9,026 nt of DNA, from NCBI GenBank assembly GCA_900754435.1, contig CAAECT010000032.1:1-9026 (forward strand). The letters run 5' to 3'. The position numbers and the translations under genes are program-made. The notes under the pieces are model-generated. The model was not told the origin of the DNA, did not search any database, and saw only the letters and a list, made by a program, of their open reading frames with translations. The DNA is from an uncultured Collinsella sp. (GTDB lineage: Bacteria; Actinomycetota; Coriobacteriia; Coriobacteriales; Coriobacteriaceae). Shown one piece after another: positions 7,118 to 9,026 of this stretch (its first letter is position 1; the number at the start of each line of letters is the position of its first letter).

Positions 7118-7975
7118 ATGCGCAAACTGTTTTCCCGTCAGCTCATCGAGGCCCGTCACGAGATGCTGAGCATCTACGAGGCCGTCGATCTGGCCCTCCA
7201 CGATGCCGTGAAGGCCTATGTGACCGACGACCGCAAGCTCGCCACCAAGACCAAGAAGCGCACGCTTTCGGTTGACGCACGCTGCGCCAACCTGGAGGCC
7301 GTCTGCTACAACCTGATTGCCACGCAGTCACCGGTCGCCTCCGACTTCCGCTTGCTGCAGACGATCATCTACGTCGACTTTAACCTGCAGCGCATGACCG
7401 ATAAGGTTCGCCAGATTTGCCGCGCCACGCGTCATATGATCAAGGCCGACATCTCGCTGCCCAAGGAGCTTGTCGGCACGGTCGAGGCCGAGGCTGAGGC
7501 CGTCTACCAGGTGCTGGGCTCTTCGCTTTCTGCGCTCGTCACCAACGACATGTCCATCATCTGCAACTTGGCCGTCGAGGACGAGCCAGTGCACGCCGCC
7601 TACGAGAAGTTCTTCCGCACCTTTAACCGCATGGACACGGGCGATTTTATGGACGACGACAGCAACTATGACGACCTGCGCCGCGCCATCATGGTATCGC
7701 GCTATCTCGATCGCATCGCCTCGATTTCCATCGATGCCGCCTGCCGTCTGACCTTCCTGTTGACCGGACAGCGTATGACTGCCGGTGATATCGCCTGCAC
7801 TGATGAGGATGAGCTCGAGAGCATGCGCGTGCCTTCGGGCGAGGGTGTTATCATGAGGCCCGCCGTCGATGCACGCTACGTTGCCAAGGTGCCCGTTAAC
7901 GAGGTCAGCGAGGGTCTTCGCTACCTGCTCGATCATCTTGAGGATGAGGACGATGGCGAGGACGACGAGGAGTAA
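7118..7975 (+). CDS. phoU: Divergent PhoU, phosphate transport/signalling regulator
   Basis: PhoU is a cytoplasmic helical protein with two similar three-helix halves that bind metal clusters. It normally restrains Pst transport and the Pho sensor kinase when phosphate is plentiful. The PhoU pattern is seen in half one (HEML near residue 14, then ATQSPVASDFRLLQTIIYVD at 68-87) and half two (MVSRYLDRIASISIDAACRL followed by FLLTGQ, ending near 218). The E/DxxxD metal-site motifs, usually like ERIGD and ERIAD, are here QRMTD (91-95) and DRIAS (198-202), so one acid is lost in each. The protein has 285 residues against the usual 210-240. The extra 67 residues (219-285) include a Val-rich stretch and a run of Asp/Glu at the end. 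GGAG (7108-7111) supports ATG 7118. The position after pstB makes the assignment secure; its metal binding and mode of action may differ. Confidence 0.88.
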   Translation: MRKLFSRQLIEARHEMLSIYEAVDLALHDAVKAYVTDDRKLATKTKKRTLSVDARCANLEAVCYNLIATQSPVASDFRLLQTIIYVDFNLQRMTDKVRQICRATRHMIKADISLPKELVGTVEAEAEAVYQVLGSSLSALVTNDMSIICNLAVEDEPVHAAYEKFFRTFNRMDTGDFMDDDSNYDDLRRAIMVSRYLDRIASISIDAACRLTFLLTGQRMTAGDIACTDEDELESMRVPSGEGVIMRPAVDARYVAKVPVNEVSEGLRYLLDHLEDEDDGEDDEE

Positions 7976-8012
7976 GTAACCCCGTTCGTCGAAAGATTGT
8001 AAATACCTAAGT

Positions 8013-8050
8013 GAGCGCGGCCTTGCACATGCGGGGCCGCGCTCTTGCGT
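8013..8050 (+). terminator. Strong GC hairpin after phoU, probable terminator
   Basis: A perfect 10-bp stem GAGCGCGGCC (8013-8022) pairs with GGCCGCGCTC (8035-8044) around a 12-nt loop, 37 nt after the phoU stop. The downstream tract TTGCGTT is only moderately T-rich, so termination may be incomplete. It marks the likely 3' end of the pgeF-pst-phoU operon, with possible readthrough into yggS. Confidence 0.65.
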
Positions 8051-8080
8051 TAGCATGGGACTACTTGTTTGGCTGTCAGC

Positions 8081-8085
8081 GGAGG
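8081..8085 (+). promoter_or_regulatory. Shine-Dalgarno of yggS (decides start)
   Basis: GGAGG lies 9 nt before ATG 8095. The longest open frame begins at a GTG at 8011, but that codon lies at the foot of the terminator hairpin and has no ribosome binding site, so ATG 8095 is used. Confidence 0.8.
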
Positions 8086-8094
8086 CGATTGGCA

Positions 8095-8832
8095 ATGGAT
8101 AACTATTTGGACTTGATGCGCGCTCGCCGCGAGCAGATTCTGGAACGTTTTTATGCGGCGCTCGATCGCGCGGGCCGTCCCCACGACGCCGCGAGCCTCA
8201 TTGCCGTGTCCAAGACCGTTGGTGTCGATGAGACCGTTGCCGCCATCCAGGCGGGGTATCGCCATTTTGCCGAGAACCGCCCGCAGGAGCTGGTTCGCAA
8301 GCTCACGGGTCTGGCGGAGCATCCGGAGCTGCCCGAGGTGCGCTTCGATATGATCGGCAACCTGCAGACCAATAAGATCAATGCGGTGCTGGGCTCAGCC
8401 GAGCTGATTCACTCGGTGGGTTCGCTGCATCTGGCGCAGGCGATCTCGAGCCGTGCTGCCCGCAAGATTGAGGCAGGCGAGCTCGTCGGCCCCCAGCGTG
8501 TGCTCATTGAGGTCAATGTGAGTGGTGAGGAGTCGAAGGGAGGCTTTTCACCCGATGAGATTCGCGCCGCCGCGGGTGAGCTTGCAGAACTTGAGGGAAT
8601 TTGCGTACAGGGGCTTATGACTATGGCGCCCCGGGGGAATAAGGATGTGGCACGCCGCACCTTTGCGGGGCTTCGTGAGCTGAGGGATGAGCTGGAGGCG
8701 GCGCATCCCGATTTGAACCTGCCTGAGCTTTCCTGCGGTATGAGCGAGGACTTTGAGTCTGCCCTTGAGGAGGGCTCTACGCTCGTTCGCCTGGGCAGGG
8801 TAGTATTTAGCCCGGAGTTTGCAGTAAAATAA
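8095..8832 (+). CDS. yggS: YggS/PLPBP family pyridoxal 5'-phosphate homeostasis protein
   Basis: This is a single-domain PLP-binding protein with an alanine-racemase-like TIM-barrel fold. It has no known catalytic activity and buffers free PLP and amino-acid pools in the cytoplasm. The 245-residue product is close to the usual 220-240. Key features are LIAVSKTV with Lys40 as the likely Schiff-base lysine, FAENRPQEL (compare FGEN..QE in the family), FDMIGNLQTNK (compare HFIGxLQxNK), VLIEVNVSGEESKGGF, GLMTMAP and the phosphate-binding C-terminal region SCGMSEDFESALEEGSTLVR then LGRVVF. In Gram-positives the homologue (ylmE) lies with sepF and ftsZ, and here sepF starts 60 nt downstream. The context suggests a division-linked role, but the biochemical role in division is not established by sequence. 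Confidence 0.93.
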   Translation: MDNYLDLMRARREQILERFYAALDRAGRPHDAASLIAVSKTVGVDETVAAIQAGYRHFAENRPQELVRKLTGLAEHPELPEVRFDMIGNLQTNKINAVLGSAELIHSVGSLHLAQAISSRAARKIEAGELVGPQRVLIEVNVSGEESKGGFSPDEIRAAAGELAELEGICVQGLMTMAPRGNKDVARRTFAGLRELRDELEAAHPDLNLPELSCGMSEDFESALEEGSTLVRLGRVVFSPEFAVK

Positions 8833-8840
8833 GGCTCTGA

Positions 8841-8850
8841 AGTGCGCACT
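8841..8850. repeat. Perfect palindrome AGTGCGCACT between yggS and sepF
   Basis: This 10-bp perfect palindrome lies 8 nt after the yggS stop and 42 nt before the sepF start. Its half AGTGC can alternatively pair with GCACT at 8866-8870. It might be an operator or RNA hairpin; no promoter is convincing nearby. Confidence 0.2.
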
Positions 8851-8892
8851 GATTATCGGGGCGCCTGCACTAAACCGCGAGAGGACACAACC

Positions 8893-9026
8893 ATGGGCTT
8901 CCTTGACGAGATTAAAAATAAGATGCACCTGGGCGGCCAGCAGGGTTACGACCAGGGTTATGGCCAGGACGACGACTACGGCTACGATGACGGCTACGAC
9001 GATGGCTATCAGAACAACGGCTACAG
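8893..9026 (+). CDS. sepF: SepF, FtsZ membrane anchor, 3'-partial
   Basis: SepF binds the FtsZ C-terminal peptide and tethers FtsZ filaments to the membrane; in actinobacteria, which lack FtsA, it is the main anchor. Only the first 44 codons are present, with no stop before the right edge. The N-terminus MGFLDEIKNKMHLG is a short amphipathic helix of the SepF membrane-targeting type. It is followed by a linker rich in Gly, Tyr, Asp and Gln with repeated GY and DDGY units (about residues 18-44). The conserved SepF core lies outside the window. GAGG (8881-8884) lies 8 nt before ATG 8893. The call rests on the helix and on position after yggS, as in Mycobacterium and Streptomyces; a domain match is not possible here. 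Confidence 0.8.
   Translation, partial: MGFLDEIKNKMHLGGQQGYDQGYGQDDDYGYDDGYDDGYQNNGY

Noticed and set aside
7981..8012. Possible yggS promoter (TTCGTC 7985, TAAATA 8000)
   Set aside because: The spacer is only 9 bp and the elements match poorly; not reportable as a promoter.
8011..8094. Extended yggS N-terminus from GTG 8011
   Set aside because: The GTG is at the foot of a terminator-like hairpin, the added 28 residues resemble nothing in the family, and ATG 8095 has a GGAGG.

Overview
The window is a compact, gene-dense, GC-rich bacterial segment with all genes on the + strand. It looks like a Gram-positive actinobacterium, most likely class Coriobacteriia (Collinsella/Olsenella-like). The reasons are that ftsZ follows ftsQ with no ftsA, a SepF-type protein is encoded nearby, the gene order ftsQ-ftsZ-pgeF...yggS-sepF is the actinobacterial one, and the FtsZ N-terminus resembles Coriobacteriia FtsZ as I remember it. 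The class is a recognition-based inference; the phylum-level placement is firmer.

Layout: (1) 2-1174, the 3' part of ftsQ, open at the left edge, with a long, very basic cytoplasmic tail. (2) 1175-1373, a 199-bp spacer with AT-rich promoter-like sequence and short palindromes. (3) 1374-2528, ftsZ, followed by an intrinsic terminator. (4) 2588-2738, a pgeF leader with an 11-bp direct repeat that resembles a PHO box and two hairpins. (5) 2739-7975, pgeF-pstS-pstC-pstA-pstB-phoU, apparently one operon: pgeF and pstS share an ATGA, pstS/pstC, pstC/pstA and pstA/pstB are 1-12 nt apart, and a 92-nt structured gap precedes phoU. A strong GC hairpin follows phoU. (6) 8095-8832, yggS (PLP homeostasis protein). 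(7) 8893-9026, the 5' end of sepF, cut by the right edge. No spacer exceeds about 210 bp, and I see no tRNA, rRNA, CRISPR array, insertion sequence or integrase.

Function: the outer genes belong to cell division. FtsQ is a divisome membrane protein, FtsZ is the ring-forming GTPase, and SepF is the membrane anchor of FtsZ in lineages without FtsA. PgeF and YggS are small enzyme-like proteins that commonly travel with ftsZ and sepF. Between pgeF and yggS sits a complete high-affinity phosphate ABC importer (PstSCAB) with its regulator PhoU. In Mycobacterium and Streptomyces pgeF and yggS are neighbours, so the pst-phoU block interrupts the conserved division cluster here, and its first gene is translationally coupled to pgeF.

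All genes belong to known families; I see no wholly new system. The points most worth a second look are the pst-phoU block inside the division cluster, the PHO-box-like repeat ahead of pgeF, and a divergent PhoU with eroded metal-binding motifs and an acidic C-terminal extension.
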